From Protopterus annectens (taxonomy: Eukaryota; Chordata; Ceratodontiformes; Protopteridae), in assembly GCF_019279795.1 (NCBI RefSeq), contig NC_056732.1, positions 1,074,991,740-1,075,055,739 on the forward strand: a stretch of 64,000 nt of DNA, read 5' to 3'. Under the pieces are notes generated by a model. That model had not been told where the DNA came from, searched no databases, and saw only the letters and a list, made by a program, of their open reading frames with translations. Position numbers and translations under genes: made by a program. Each line of letters begins with the position of its first letter. Positions within the stretch are counted from its first letter, which is position 1. This document shows positions 1 to 9,627 of this stretch, one piece after another.

Positions 1-261
1 ACTGAGGTTGACCAGGGAGTTCCTCCAGTCATGGGATTTTACTCTTTTTTGCAACAGTTTCTTTCTTCTGTTATAGAGTTTGTTTATGGCAGAGGACCAC
101 CAGATTGGCTTCCTTTTTTGGAGGATAACATCTTGGTTCTATTAGGGATAGCATGATCCATGCACTTGTGTAAGTGCTTATAAAGTGCATTTGTGTAAGA
201 TTCGGCAGTCATACCTCTATTGTCTGTCTGCATGGGTGTCATGAAGTTTGCCACTTCTGTC

Positions 262-1122
262 TTAAGAAGTGTGAATTTGGCTTTGAGAAGTTTTTACGAT
301 GGTTTCCCTAATTGGGGCTGGGGGTGGGATATGGATGTCTAGGCTGATTAGCTTGTGGTCGGATCTGACCAACGAGGAATTGACCTCTGGTGTGGAACAC
401 CGGTTTCCCATGTTGGTGATGACCAGGCCTAGGATATTGCTGCCCCTGGTGGGGGGTGTGAATAAGTTGATCCAAGCACTGGAATTTATGAATTCTAGAA
501 AACATTGAGCAAAAGAGTTGGTACATGAGTAGTTTTCCCAGTTAATGGTGGGGTAGTTGAAATCGCCTATTAATAGGGTATTGGGTTGTACCCTAATACT
601 TTCCAGTGTATCAAGAAATGAGGAGTGTGAATCCTGTTGCATGGTGGGGGGTCTGTAGCAAGCTACAATTTGGATTGCGGTCTTGCCCAGAGTTAGTTGC
701 ACTTGGATAATCTCGGATGCATTATGCTGTGCAACTAGCCTGGAGTTGTGGATATCCTTAATGAACATGGACACGCCTCCGCCTTTAGTGCTTCTTTCTG
801 GGTTAGGTGGCCGAAAGGTGTGGTATGAATTGAAGCCTGGTGATGCAGGGGTGCTCTCTGGAGCTTTGAACCAGGTCTCTGTCACTGCACAGATGTCAAT
901 GTTCTCCATTTTAAGGAGTGCCTCGAGTGAGTGCATTTTGAGGTTTAGACTTCTAGCATTGAGTAGCATTACCCTCAGATTTTGCTTGCTTGTACCGATT
1001 ACGGTGGTGAATTTGTCATTTGAACCTTGCCTAAAAAAGGCACTATAGGGGTGGCAAGAGTCTTTGCCAGTATCCGGAATCCTAAGGGCTTCAGATGCAG
1101 GCCATCTCTGGCAAAGCATCAT
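262..1122 (-). pseudogene. LINE ORF2 N-terminus: AP endonuclease domain, frameshifted near 270-290
   Basis: About 230 residues match the APE-type endonuclease order of CR1/L2 elements: LRVMLLNARSLNLK (motif I), then DICAVTETWF (catalytic Glu), GGGVSMFIKD, VACYRPP, LIGDFNYP (Asp/Asn), and near the C-terminus SLVRSDHKLISLDI (SDH catalytic dyad). The endonuclease nicks target DNA to prime reverse transcription. A spurious 40-residue N-terminal leader precedes the domain. The frame ends at 262, but the linker continues in another frame (LKAKFTLL..., to the window edge), with another stop around 110. The copy is therefore dead at ORF2 although the endonuclease motifs look complete. It starts within the ATGATG overlap with ORF1. 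Confidence 0.82.
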
Positions 1123-1988
1123 GGACTGTCGATCATGTCGTCCCAGGCAGACAAATACCGGATCCCCTTAGAATGACACCAGAAGCTTAGCCAATTGTTG
1201 AAGTCAATCATTTTGTCCTTGTACTGTGGTATCATTCTGGGTGATGGCAGGATGCTACTCAGGGTTAGGGTCATACCTGCCTGGGATACAAGATCGGAGA
1301 GCTCCTCCATGTCTCTTTTCATGTAGTCCAGGGAGGTACGTCTCAGGTCATTCACAGCAACATGGACAATGACAGTGTCATATTTGTACTTATTGTGGAG
1401 TGACCTGAGTGCATGCATTATGTGGCGGATCCTGGCACCTGACAGGCAGCTGACAGTAACTTTCTCCTTGTTTAGTCTAGTGAGTGGAACATCAATGTGC
1501 CTGACTATAAAGTCACCTATGACTAGAGTGTTGGGTACGTTGTTATGCCTTATGGGCTGTGGTTGAGTGGCACACTGAGTTTGTGGGCTATGTGTCATTT
1601 GGGTTGTGTTGGGGGGTGGAGTTTGCTTCCGTTTATGCTTTGGATGTCCCTGATGCTTGGGCAGGTTTTCATTGAGAACCTCCATAAATGTAGGTGTGTG
1701 TTTTGTGTTTCTATGTGTGTGTTTTGGTGGTGTGGGTTTTGAAGGACTATGTGATGAGTGTAGTGTGGTGCAAGTGTTTACCCTCTCCTCTTGACTGTCT
1801 AGTCTAGTCTTGGGTGAAGAGAGCTTTGCTTCCAGTTTGGCTATATAAGTGCATCTCTCACAGGTTGTAGTGTTGGGTGGTAGGAGGAGAGGGTTGTCTG
1901 TGTACATGAGGCAATTGCTGCATTGCCCCAAGATGCCCAGATTCATCAGGTAGACAGGAGAAATCACTGGGAGCTGACCCTTAGACAT
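1119..1988 (-). CDS. LINE ORF1 protein: zinc-binding N-terminus, coiled coil, SGNH/GDSL-like esterase domain
   Basis: 289 residues, open throughout. Residues about 22-48 hold a C-x2-C...C-x2-C pair (CSNC and CERC), a likely zinc-binding module, followed by a short charged helical stretch (KLEAKLSS). A Thr/Pro/His-rich linker follows to about residue 150. The C-terminal part has the layout of the esterase found in CR1/L2 ORF1: block I VIGDFIVRH, then SCLSGARI, then HVAVNDLRR. In the active family block I reads GDS. Here the catalytic Ser codon is TTT (Phe, 1509-1511), and the Gly before x-N-D is Ala-Val, so the enzyme is probably inactive even though the frame is intact. ORF1 proteins act as RNA-binding chaperones of the LINE RNP; the role of the esterase is not settled. 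The start is the first ATG, MSKGQLPV. Confidence 0.8.
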   Translation of the reverse strand: MSKGQLPVISPVYLMNLGILGQCSNCLMYTDNPLLLPPNTTTCERCTYIAKLEAKLSSPKTRLDSQEERVNTCTTLHSSHSPSKPTPPKHTHRNTKHTPTFMEVLNENLPKHQGHPKHKRKQTPPPNTTQMTHSPQTQCATQPQPIRHNNVPNTLVIGDFIVRHIDVPLTRLNKEKVTVSCLSGARIRHIMHALRSLHNKYKYDTVIVHVAVNDLRRTSLDYMKRDMEELSDLVSQAGMTLTLSSILPSPRMIPQYKDKMIDFNNWLSFWCHSKGIRYLSAWDDMIDSP

Positions 1989-1990
1989 GC

Positions 1991-2224
1991 CTGGATAAGT
2001 GCTTATTTATTAAGTACTAAAAACTGCTTTCCACTAGACAAGTGAGGAAAGTTGAGTGCTGTAGTAATTTTCAGCTTATGTAGTGCTTACAATGAGTTCT
2101 GAACAAGTGCTGAGTTCAAAGAAACAGATTTGAGTGCTGAAACTAGAAAACTGGCTAGTTATAAGAAAAAAAAAACTAAGCTAGAAGGCTCCTCAAAATT
2201 CCCTAGATAACCCACTCTATTGTG
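1991..2224. other. LINE 5' flank, no gene
   Basis: AT-rich sequence upstream (minus strand) of LINE ORF1, probably its 5' UTR. A gtgctg/agtgctt motif recurs at irregular spacing. The last part (about 2195-2226) contains a ctctattgtgaccacac phrase that recurs at 2425-2440 on the other side of the CA array, so the microsatellite sits inside a small duplication. Confidence 0.4.
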
Positions 2225-2225
2225 A

Positions 2226-2296
<71 letters not shown>
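2226..2296. repeat. (CA)n microsatellite
   Basis: About 35 uninterrupted CA units. The ORFs across it (HTHTHT, CVCVCV) are artefacts. Confidence 0.98.
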
Positions 2297-2300
<4 letters not shown>

Positions 2301-2554
2301 CATCTGTTCAGTATCAAACAACCCTCCCCCATAATCAGTTAGACATATGGATACAGTCACTCCTTCACACTTACACATGCTCCAACACACACCTTCATGC
2401 TCAAAATTCCGTGCATATCCCCCTCTATTGTGACCACACAGGCAGACACACACTCACTGAAAAAAATTAATCCTGTATGTGCCCAGTGGGGCACCCGACT
2501 CTTCTCCCAGTTGCCACTGAACCCAAGCCTGATGACCTAATAAAGGGCAAAGGG

Positions 2555-2775
2555 GCAACAATTCATTCTCTGGTCGCACACTTAATCCAATTCAAAACTG
2601 TAAGGGAGCCAGAGCCTATTCTGGTACTCACTACTACAAAGTGGAGGAACTAATCTCGAATATGGCATCAGCCCACTGGAAAATATACACATATTCATTC
2701 ACTACCACAACTTACACAATTAGAGATTTTGGTGCATTCGTAGGCTTAACAGTAACAATTCTTTGACTTATCAAA
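2555..2775 (+). repeat. Degenerate SINE/LINE-tail-like module inside the duplicated unit
   Basis: The order of phrases (attcattctctggtcg, then gagcctattctggtact, catcagccca, acatattcattcactac, acacaattagagatttt) resembles the widespread vertebrate repeat in which 'gccagagcctatcc', 'cgccagcccatc', 'attcactcacac' and 'acaatttagag' follow in that order. The same module is at 39455-39665 in copy B. It is old and diverged; family assignment is inference. Confidence 0.4.
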
Positions 2776-5715
2776 TTTAATTTATTCCATTGTAAGATCC
2801 CTTCACCAAAATGGAAAGACTTCATTTAACATTAAAAAGGTAGTTGGACAATTAGCTCCTTGGCATTATGTTACTATAATTTTAATGTTAGGTAGACACT
2901 GAAATTCATCAGCAGTCATTTGTAATATATTGCAGGTCTTTATAATCATAAGCCTTAAATCTGCTTGTCCAGAATGCAAAAAAATTAAATTAGAATTAAA
3001 ATAAAAGTCAAAGACAGCAGTTTAATGTCATATTGATTGATGGATAATGACTAGTTTAATACAACTCTGGTTGAATGGTTAATAGCTGGTTTAGTTTTTG
3101 AATATAGGTTACTGTTTAGGACCATTTTGGACTGGTTTGCTAGATGACCATTAGAAACTATTATTTGAGATTTAAAATACTGCTGTGGGCAGCTGTATGA
3201 ATGTTAACTGAATCTTAGCAGAATATTAAGTTTCTAATTTTTTTGTCAGTTTGTTCTTGAGCAATGACTACATTTTATCATTCAAGACTCTTGTTGACAT
3301 TCAGGCCATTAGTTTTTACTGACATATACATGCTGCCTCCATACACTTTTATGTTTACATATATTGCCAGCATTTTGCAACCATTAAGCTAATGTTATAC
3401 CACTTTTTTTTTGTATTTAGCATTTTTGCGCCAGTTGAACAAATTCTTCCTGATCCTCAGCTTCTGTCACCAAGATTTCCCTTTTCTTACCCCAGATGTT
3501 GGAACTTACCTGTCTGTAACTGGAAGGCAGAAATTTCCCATCATCACCACCCTCTTCTACTCTTCCTCTGTTGAAGCATCTTGAGGATAATGGATACCAT
3601 CCAACCACCAGCGATGTCTATTCACCCCTTGCAGTTTAACGAGAAGCATAGTTAATTTTGCACCACCTTATGTCTTATCTTCCTTCTTCTCTTTTATCCC
3701 TTCATAAGTTTTCTCCTCCCTAATATAAACCTCTCCTCCCCCTTTTCTTACTTCCCGTAACTTCTGAACATCCCCAGGCTGTGCCTGCAATTGTCTCACT
3801 AAGATTAGAACATTACCCAGATAAACAACAATAAATAAATAAATACCAAATCAAATGAACATATACCATCCTGAGATACCATATCCCATCTACTCTTATT
3901 TAATGCCTGTGATTTATTACTGTTAACTATGTCCACATTATCTAATCTGATGTAGCCTACAACTTTGCATTCTGCTAAGGATTCTGGCATTTCACAAGTT
4001 GCACTATCCAAGCTTTGATTTGATCTGTTTATTCTGTCTGTTATATCCCACATTTTGGGGAACCCTTCAAGTTCCCCCTTTTTTTTCTTTTCTTACTGCT
4101 GTACTGTCTACCATAGAGACAAATAGCTGCACACTTTCTCATTCATAGCAACTCTGGGATGGAGAACAAGTGCTTCTTGCATCTGCTATGTTACCTTTAC
4201 ATGGTGAAAATACACCAAAAGGACAGCTATGTTGTTATTTTAACAGATTTACTGGCATTATCTGTCAGTTTCACTTTAAGCAGTGGTCTTTTTCTTTTTA
4301 TCTGCGAACTCACATAAAAAGCCAGGACTGACTGAGGTGGGGAAAGGAATATGAATTTTTAACTGCCCAGCACTTTAAATAATATAATACTCAGTACTCT
4401 GACCTATCTACCATTTTTTGGAGGGGGCATTATTTAATGTTGAAGGTATTCAAAGGAACAAAAAGAAAACAGATTTAGAAAAGACCCATTTATATTCCAC
4501 TAAATTATGAGTCCTTGGCTGCTGAGATTGCAGGCCTCAGCATTTTACTGCTCTCACATCTTGCATTACCAGGCTACTAAATGCATATTCCTGACAGCAT
4601 TAATTAGCAAGCCCACTACAACTCTCTTTCTCTTCAGTACCAGAAAGTACCCATATAAACAATAAACAAATGTTTATGTAATCAATCTCTTTCTTGGGTT
4701 AGGTAGTAAATGACATGTATTTGATGGCTGCCACATGCCTAAGTGCTTAGAACTGACATTGATTCAGTGTTTGCAGTGAAGCAGAGGAGCCCTGTCCACA
4801 CATAAAATTGGTTAAACATTTTATCAGTGCTATCTTGATGAAATAAACAGAATGAAAGTAAGATGAGCTGTTGAAGCTAAAGACATTTGTGCCACGCAAG
4901 TACAGTGTTCATTCAGAGAACCGCACTGCAGGTTTGTAATGATGGCTAGACCTTCTCACAGGTTAATAGGGATCAGCAGGAAAGCAGATGAGCTAAGCAC
5001 CACTATCTCATTTGTAGGTACATAGTACACCTGGTAAGTACTAGCTAAGCACAATAGCTCACCTGCTACCTTCAGCAGCTAGTGATGGAGTTAGTGCCTG
5101 CCAGAAGGATGGCACATGCTTTCAGAAGTCACATGAAAGGCTGTAGGAGATGGGGCAAAGGACCCCAAATGTTTATAAAGAGCAAAGGACTGCAGTACAC
5201 ATAGCTTTACATATCAATATGTAATGCAGTTCTGTGATGGGTGACACAGGAAATTGATGAGGGGGAAAGTATGAATAAGATTTCCCTTGGTTTCATCAAG
5301 GCATCTTGAATAGTATCACATACAGCATTAAGTGGAAAGGTAGGTGATATGGGGGTCAACAATACAATGGTTAGATGGCTCAAATTAGGTAAGGTTGGTT
5401 ATTCGGGTTGCCTTTTCTGAAGCGCAGACAGTTGGGTATCACAGCATCACATACTTACTCACTGTCTGCTCTCTGACATTGCATCTACAAATTATATTTT
5501 TAGTGACAGTATGTGTTAATTTGTTCAAAAATGTAATAATTCATGTGCAGGTAATGAGTTCTAACATTGCCAAAAACATAGTTTTTGTAATATTGCCAAC
5601 AAAGTAACAATTGGTAAGATGTACTTCTTATCCAAACATGTAAACAGACTGGACTGCTTAAAATTTTAATTTCCAAATTAGGGGAAAGATTTCAGGACCT
5701 CATTTGGCAACTTCA

Positions 5716-6265
5716 TGAAAATCAGCAACTGTTTTCTTATTTCATCTGAAGTGACTACCCAAAACAACTCATTCAAGTCTGTCAAAGTAGGGTTGTAACA
5801 TTCTATTATGGTTTTTAATTCCTCTTTAAACCTTAACAGATCTTCTGTAATATTTGGAGAACATTTGGACATGGTATGCAAGTCATCAGGGGTCCAGAGG
5901 TGATTAACAAACTTTCTGATATTGACCCTTATTATTTCTCTAAGTGGTGCCAAAAGATTCTATCCAGAGGCAATGGCCTCTTGTCCTACCCTGTCATGTG
6001 ATCGTGTGTGGTGAGCTATCGGTGTGTCAGAAACTAATGCTCCTGTTGGAGAGGTAGAAACTTGTTGGAGATGAGAAGGAGAAGAAGAAGCAGCAGAAGA
6101 AGAAGAAAAAGAAGAACAAACCTCCCCAGGTGCAGATGGCTGTTCTAAAGATGAGGTTTGAATGAGGGAACTAGGTTTTGATGTAACAGTACAGCACTGA
6201 CCTGGCATCCAGTGAACAGTTGACTGAAATGCATCAGTATGAGAAATGGTGGGTGTTGCATTCAT
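5716..6265 (-). pseudogene. Truncated ERV gag (second proviral unit)
   Basis: Collinear with the gag region of the full provirus at about 24400-24870 (phrases around CYNPTLTDLNEL and WTPDDLHTM are shared), with the frame broken near 5955. Capsid-like sequence is cut at 5715, where the 3.4-kb unit begins. At the right, gag joins the LTR directly because about 1.45 kb of leader and gag N-terminus present in the other unit (about 24880-26340) is deleted. The ATG at 6265 is a product of that deletion, not a true gag start. Non-functional viral remnant. Confidence 0.7.
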
Positions 6266-6982
6266 AGTTTTAAATATTGCAACTGGAATTAAAGTATTTG
6301 ATGTTAATCTTTCCCCAAGTCACTGACTTGATTCAACAAAACAATGTATACAATGCAAAAATTGAAAACACCAAAAGAAACATGCACTTTTACAGAAATT
6401 ACAGTGTAGAAAAATGCACTATCAAATACTGGCAGAACGAAAGAAGAGTGTGTTGAACATAGTGCCACAAAGAATAAAAGTAAATGGGTTGTATTAAAAG
6501 GAAAGATATTTGCCTCTGAAAACTAGCCTTAAAAGCTCTGCCTTTGTTCAGATTCCAGGTTACAATATTTCTCTGTAGGGTTACCACCTGTCCCACTTTG
6601 TGAGGGACAGTCCCTCTTTGGGCAGTTGTGTCCTGCAAAATATTGTGAGAAAATGGCAAAATGTCTGGGATTTTTTACAAAAGTATTTTCTATATTATAT
6701 TGTAATAGTTAGCATAAAAAAGTTATCTTATCTGAAACACCATACATGTATACAAAGAAGAACAGAATAACTAAAAGAATGAACTTTTATGAACTTTTAT
6801 TCAGGCAAACAACTGAAGTTCTGTCCTTGTACTTTTGTCTTTTGGTGCCCTGCAAAAAAATCTGATGTTTGTAAAAATGTCCACTGTCCCATGAAAGGTG
6901 GCAACCCTATTTCTCTGAGGTGTGATGTTGGCAATCTGTAACTGATAAGGCACACTTAAATGTCATTGTTTAAGAGGCATTG
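6266..6982 (-). repeat. ERV LTR, part 1 (interrupted by hAT MITE and by DIRS-1)
   Basis: Aligns along its length with 26345-26757 once the 334-bp MITE at 6576-6909 is removed, and continues exactly at 16641. The element between gag of one unit (left) and env of the other (right) appears in both places, which is what identifies it as an LTR. On the minus strand it would read U3 (right) to U5 (left). An aataaa in the same alignment column as the one near 26610 is a candidate polyadenylation signal. Confidence 0.7.
6576..6909. mobile_element. hAT-like MITE, 334 bp, with 8-bp target duplication
   Basis: Begins tagggttaccacc and ends ggtggcaacccta, imperfect terminal inverted repeats that extend inward with ctgtccc/gggacag motifs. 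It is flanked by tttctctg at 6568-6575 and 6910-6917. The other LTR copy (about 26685) has a single tttctctg and no insert, proving the insertion. An 8-bp duplication is typical of the hAT superfamily. Non-coding. Confidence 0.85.
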
Positions 6983-7190
6983 ATGTTATGTTGTCCTATT
7001 TCGCCTTCATTCTTACGATGATGGGTTTGGAGCCGATTCTCGGCTCCGACTTGGCCAAATACTTAGCTGAAGATCTCAAACTTGGCTCGTGGCAATAAGG
7101 TATTCCACAATGCAGTGGTGTAATTCCTCAGATCTCGTTTGCCGCTTTACGAGGTTGGATGCGCCCCTCTTGGCCGTGGCTAAGTTGTGA
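6983..7190 (+). repeat. DIRS-1 left inverted terminal repeat
   Basis: Reverse complement of the right end. Matching blocks include ccttcattcttac (start), gagccgattctcggctcc, cttagctgaagatctcaaac, aaggtattccacaatgcag and taattcctcagatc. The first ~30 bases recur as their complement in the internal complementary region at about 16174-16205. Confidence 0.85.
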
Positions 7191-7219
7191 AATTTATTTA
7201 TATATTACTTGTCAAAACT

Positions 7220-7520
7220 AAATGATGCCACGGTGGTACGGCGGTAGCATTGTTACCTCACAGCAAGTGGTTCTCCCGTTCGATTCTCGCCGTGGTTTGG
7301 GAGTGCCTTCTTTCTGGAGTCTATATGTCCTCCCTGCGGTTGGGTAGCATTCGAAAGACAGGCGTGCGTAAATGGGTGCCCTTTGTTGAAGCATTGTTTG
7401 GGCATCGAGCTGGCACCTCGGTGTTTCATAAAAATCTACTGCCAATCATTAGCGGACCGGAGTTCCGCTGTGGCGACCCCTTACCGGGAAAAAGCCGAAA
7501 GACAAACAACAACAACACCA
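7220..7520 (+). mobile_element. tRNA-derived SINE, 301 bp, 13-bp target duplications
   Basis: Flanked by acttgtcaaaact at 7207-7219 and 7521-7533. The 5' head is tRNA-like: a gcggtagcattgttacctcac A-box region and a B-box-like cgttcgattctcg. The 3' part (ataaaaatctactgccaatc, then gttccgctgtggcgacccc, then gggaaaaagccgaaagac) ends in an AAC-rich tail. The same 3' part is on the SINE at 22003-22232. The gtggcgacccc...aagccgaa tail resembles common fish/amphibian SINE tails captured from a LINE. Not a functional tRNA. Confidence 0.85.
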
Positions 7521-7548
7521 ACTTGTCAAAACTTAATATTTTTGCATA

Positions 7549-7775
<227 letters not shown>

Positions 7776-8099
7776 CTTTTATTCATTGGTGTCTCTTTGC
7801 TGTTTTAAGTTGAATAGAGATAGTTTCTCCCTTCAGCACAGCTTTTGCCATTGTTTTATAGGCCTTTTGGTATCCCTGTAGTGGTTGTTGTTAGTTGTGT
7901 GTGTGTCTTCATAGCTCGTTTAAGTTAGAGAACTTGTACTGCTTGATTTTTTTGTGTGAAAATCAGTACAGTTTGAGTTAGAGGTTCTAATTTTCTTTCC
8001 CTGGTCGTTCTTCCTTGTATTGTCATTTGGTAGCATATTAGTCGTACATAAATATTTGTTGTATGTGATATAGCCTCTAGGCTTCCCCTTTTTGTGAAA

Positions 8100-8306
8100 A
8101 TGTCTAAAGAACAAAAAGAAAGAGAACACAAGCCTTCGGGCTTCAAAAAATGTCAGAAGTGCTCGCAAAAGATGTCCATCACTGATGGACATGTTGTTTG
8201 TGTCTATTGTCTTAGTGCCATTCATCTGCAAGAGGACTGCACCTTCTGTCATTCGTTTAGTGCCAGAGTTCTTCAGAAAAGAAGAAACAAATTGATTCTT
8301 AATGTG
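8100..8306 (+). pseudogene. DIRS-1 Gag-like ORF, N-terminal exon-like piece before the PLE insertion
   Basis: Starts at ATG 8100 (MSKEQKEREH). It contains a Cys-rich domain with C-x2-C (KCQKC), C-x2-C (CVYC) and C-x2-C (CTFC) plus interspersed His, the same arrangement as in DIRS-3 (60725-61063) and partly in DIRS-2. The function is presumably nucleic-acid binding in the DIRS ribonucleoprotein; this is inference, since DIRS ORF1 is poorly characterised. The frame is interrupted at ...NKLILNV by the PLE and resumes in phase at 11097. The downstream residues up to 8390 come from the PLE. Confidence 0.75.
8291..8306. repeat. PLE-1 target-site duplication, left copy
   Basis: attgattcttaatgtg, identical to 11081-11096. 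Removing 8307-11096 restores an uninterrupted DIRS Gag frame. Confidence 0.9.
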
Positions 8307-8520
8307 GAACAAGTAAGGAAAAAGACCCTCCAGTCCAAAAGTAAGAACACACAATCTGCGTGCGATGTGCTCCAAAAAACCAAATTGTAAATGAATAGTC
8401 CCAAAAAATGAAATAAAAAAGGAAATATTATTCAAAAAAAATAAAAAAGTCTTTAGAAGTCCCCAAGTACACCAACGCTTTATTACTTTAGAACCACAAA
8501 CAAACAAACAAATTCATAAA

Positions 8521-8560
8521 CGCTTTCGCCCAGTCTTACGGGCTTTTTTCAAGTGTAACA
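8521..8560 (-). other. PLE-1 3' stem-loop, hammerhead-like core (speculative)
   Basis: On the minus strand: cttgaaaaaagccc, a loop, then gggcgaaagcg. The gccc/gggc stem is preceded by a degenerate CUGANGA-like string and followed by GAAA, the order seen in hammerhead cores known from PLEs. Similar layouts occur at 58700-58735 (PLE-3) and 50790-50820 (PLE-2). Confidence 0.35.
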
Positions 8561-9209
8561 CAGTACACAAGACAAGATATTTATTTAAGCGCCAAGTGCA
8601 CTTACTTTACTAATTTTGCTAAAAATAAACACCAAACTATGGTGAACCAAATCTACTAAAACGGTACAACAAAAAAAAATAAATAACTGAAATAATAATA
8701 ACTGTGATCAATCACAATAAATTCACCATTATTAAATAAAAAACTTATTATGTAACAGTGATGATAAAAAATCATGTTTGAAAAAAAAAAAAATTTTAAA
8801 AACATTTTTATATATGTAGTTATATCAACCCAACTGGTTTCTAATACACACAATGCAAAAAAAAAAAAAAACTAAAAATTTTTCCTAAAACACAACAAAG
8901 GTGGTGCTAGATAATTAATAATAATATTACTAGTACTGTTGACTGAAGGAATAAAGGAAGGGAGGGAAGGGGCTGTAACTAACTACTAACTACTAACTAA
9001 TGCAAAACCTTTAACATTTGCTTAACCTAAACTAAAATAAAATCTAAATGTAAAATAAAAAAAAAAAATGCCTAATGACTATAAAAATAAGTAAAAAATG
9101 ACTCGTAGGTGTATGTATGTTAATTAAATATTGCATTTATTTCTTTTTTTTTTTTTTTGTTACTTCTGATAACTGGTTCATTCAGCCAGCCCGGAGTTGT
9201 ATTATGGCA

Positions 9210-9600
9210 TTATTGGGAGTTGAGCTGCTGTGTTTTTGATAATCCAGTACTTCCTCCCTCCTCACCCCTCCTCTGAATAACTTTTTTTTTTTTTTGATTA
9301 ATGAAGAAAGACATAGACATTTGTAGACAAGTCAAAGAATGCCTATAAAAGCATTTGTTTTCCTTAAAAGCCCTGTCGTTTTGCCGACACATAAAAAGCA
9401 CAAACAGGCCAAAGGCCATGTACACACCCTGTGGTGTTAAGTAACCAAAGGCATATAGAGTATATATTGTGTTGTGTTTTGCCTTAATGTATATTGAGCC
9501 CCCCTTAAAAATATGGGCGGATTTACTACATTTGCCACATTTAAAGGTTCAATATGTCCATAAAACCAATTTTGTGGGGACAAGCCCAGAGATCTCCTCT
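9210..9600 (-). pseudogene. PLE-1 C-terminal zinc motif and GIY-YIG endonuclease relic
   Basis: Downstream of the RT on the minus strand. A CGKC-type cysteine pair followed by FKGGS-like residues is readable in one frame around 9540. Then VYMAFGLFVLFM...RQNDRAFKEN...HS (about 9310-9425) follows the GIY-YIG layout, with Arg and His positions recognisable but the YIG element decayed. The Gln/Lys-rich tail (9210-9300) reads through poly-A/T tracts and is probably 3' UTR. The endonuclease would nick target DNA. Confidence 0.55.
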
Positions 9601-9627
9601 TGCATAGTGACCATGGCCAGAGATTCC

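Larger units (their letters stand above)
1..1990 (-). mobile_element. CR1-type LINE, 5' half (ORF1 + endonuclease part of ORF2), truncated by window edge
   Basis: Minus-strand non-LTR retrotransposon. ORF1 (1119-1988) ends in an ATGATG overlap with the ORF2 start, so the stop of ORF1 and the start of ORF2 share bases, as in reinitiation-type bicistronic LINEs. ORF2 begins with an APE-type endonuclease and continues towards position 1 in another frame. The reverse transcriptase would lie outside the window. The clade (CR1, or the related esterase-bearing L2/Zenon group) is inferred from the esterase-type ORF1 plus endonuclease order; only a database search could fix it. Confidence 0.85.
2226..5715. 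repeat. Copy A of a ~3.4-kb low-copy duplicated unit
   Basis: Nearly collinear with 38985-42626 in the same orientation, including the CA array and its flank at the left end. The two copies differ by scattered substitutions, small indels and about 110 bp missing here near 2530. Homology stops abruptly at 5715/42626 after atgaaaatcagc. On the right, copy A abuts a truncated ERV gag, while copy B abuts unrelated sequence. The short ORFs inside (minus 3417-3608 and 3805-4053) are present in both copies but match no family I recognise. This could be a segmental duplication or an unrecognised mobile element. Confidence 0.8.

Noticed and set aside
3417..4053. A gene inside the 3.4-kb unit (63- and 82-codon minus-strand frames)
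   Set aside because: Present in both copies but short, without a recognised domain, and copies differ by indels near the ends; not enough to call a gene.
7220..7300. Functional tRNA genes at SINE heads (also 22005, 22460, 44447)
   Set aside because: Only A/B boxes are recognisable; the clover-leaf does not close, and at 7220 and 22003 a SINE body and tail follow.
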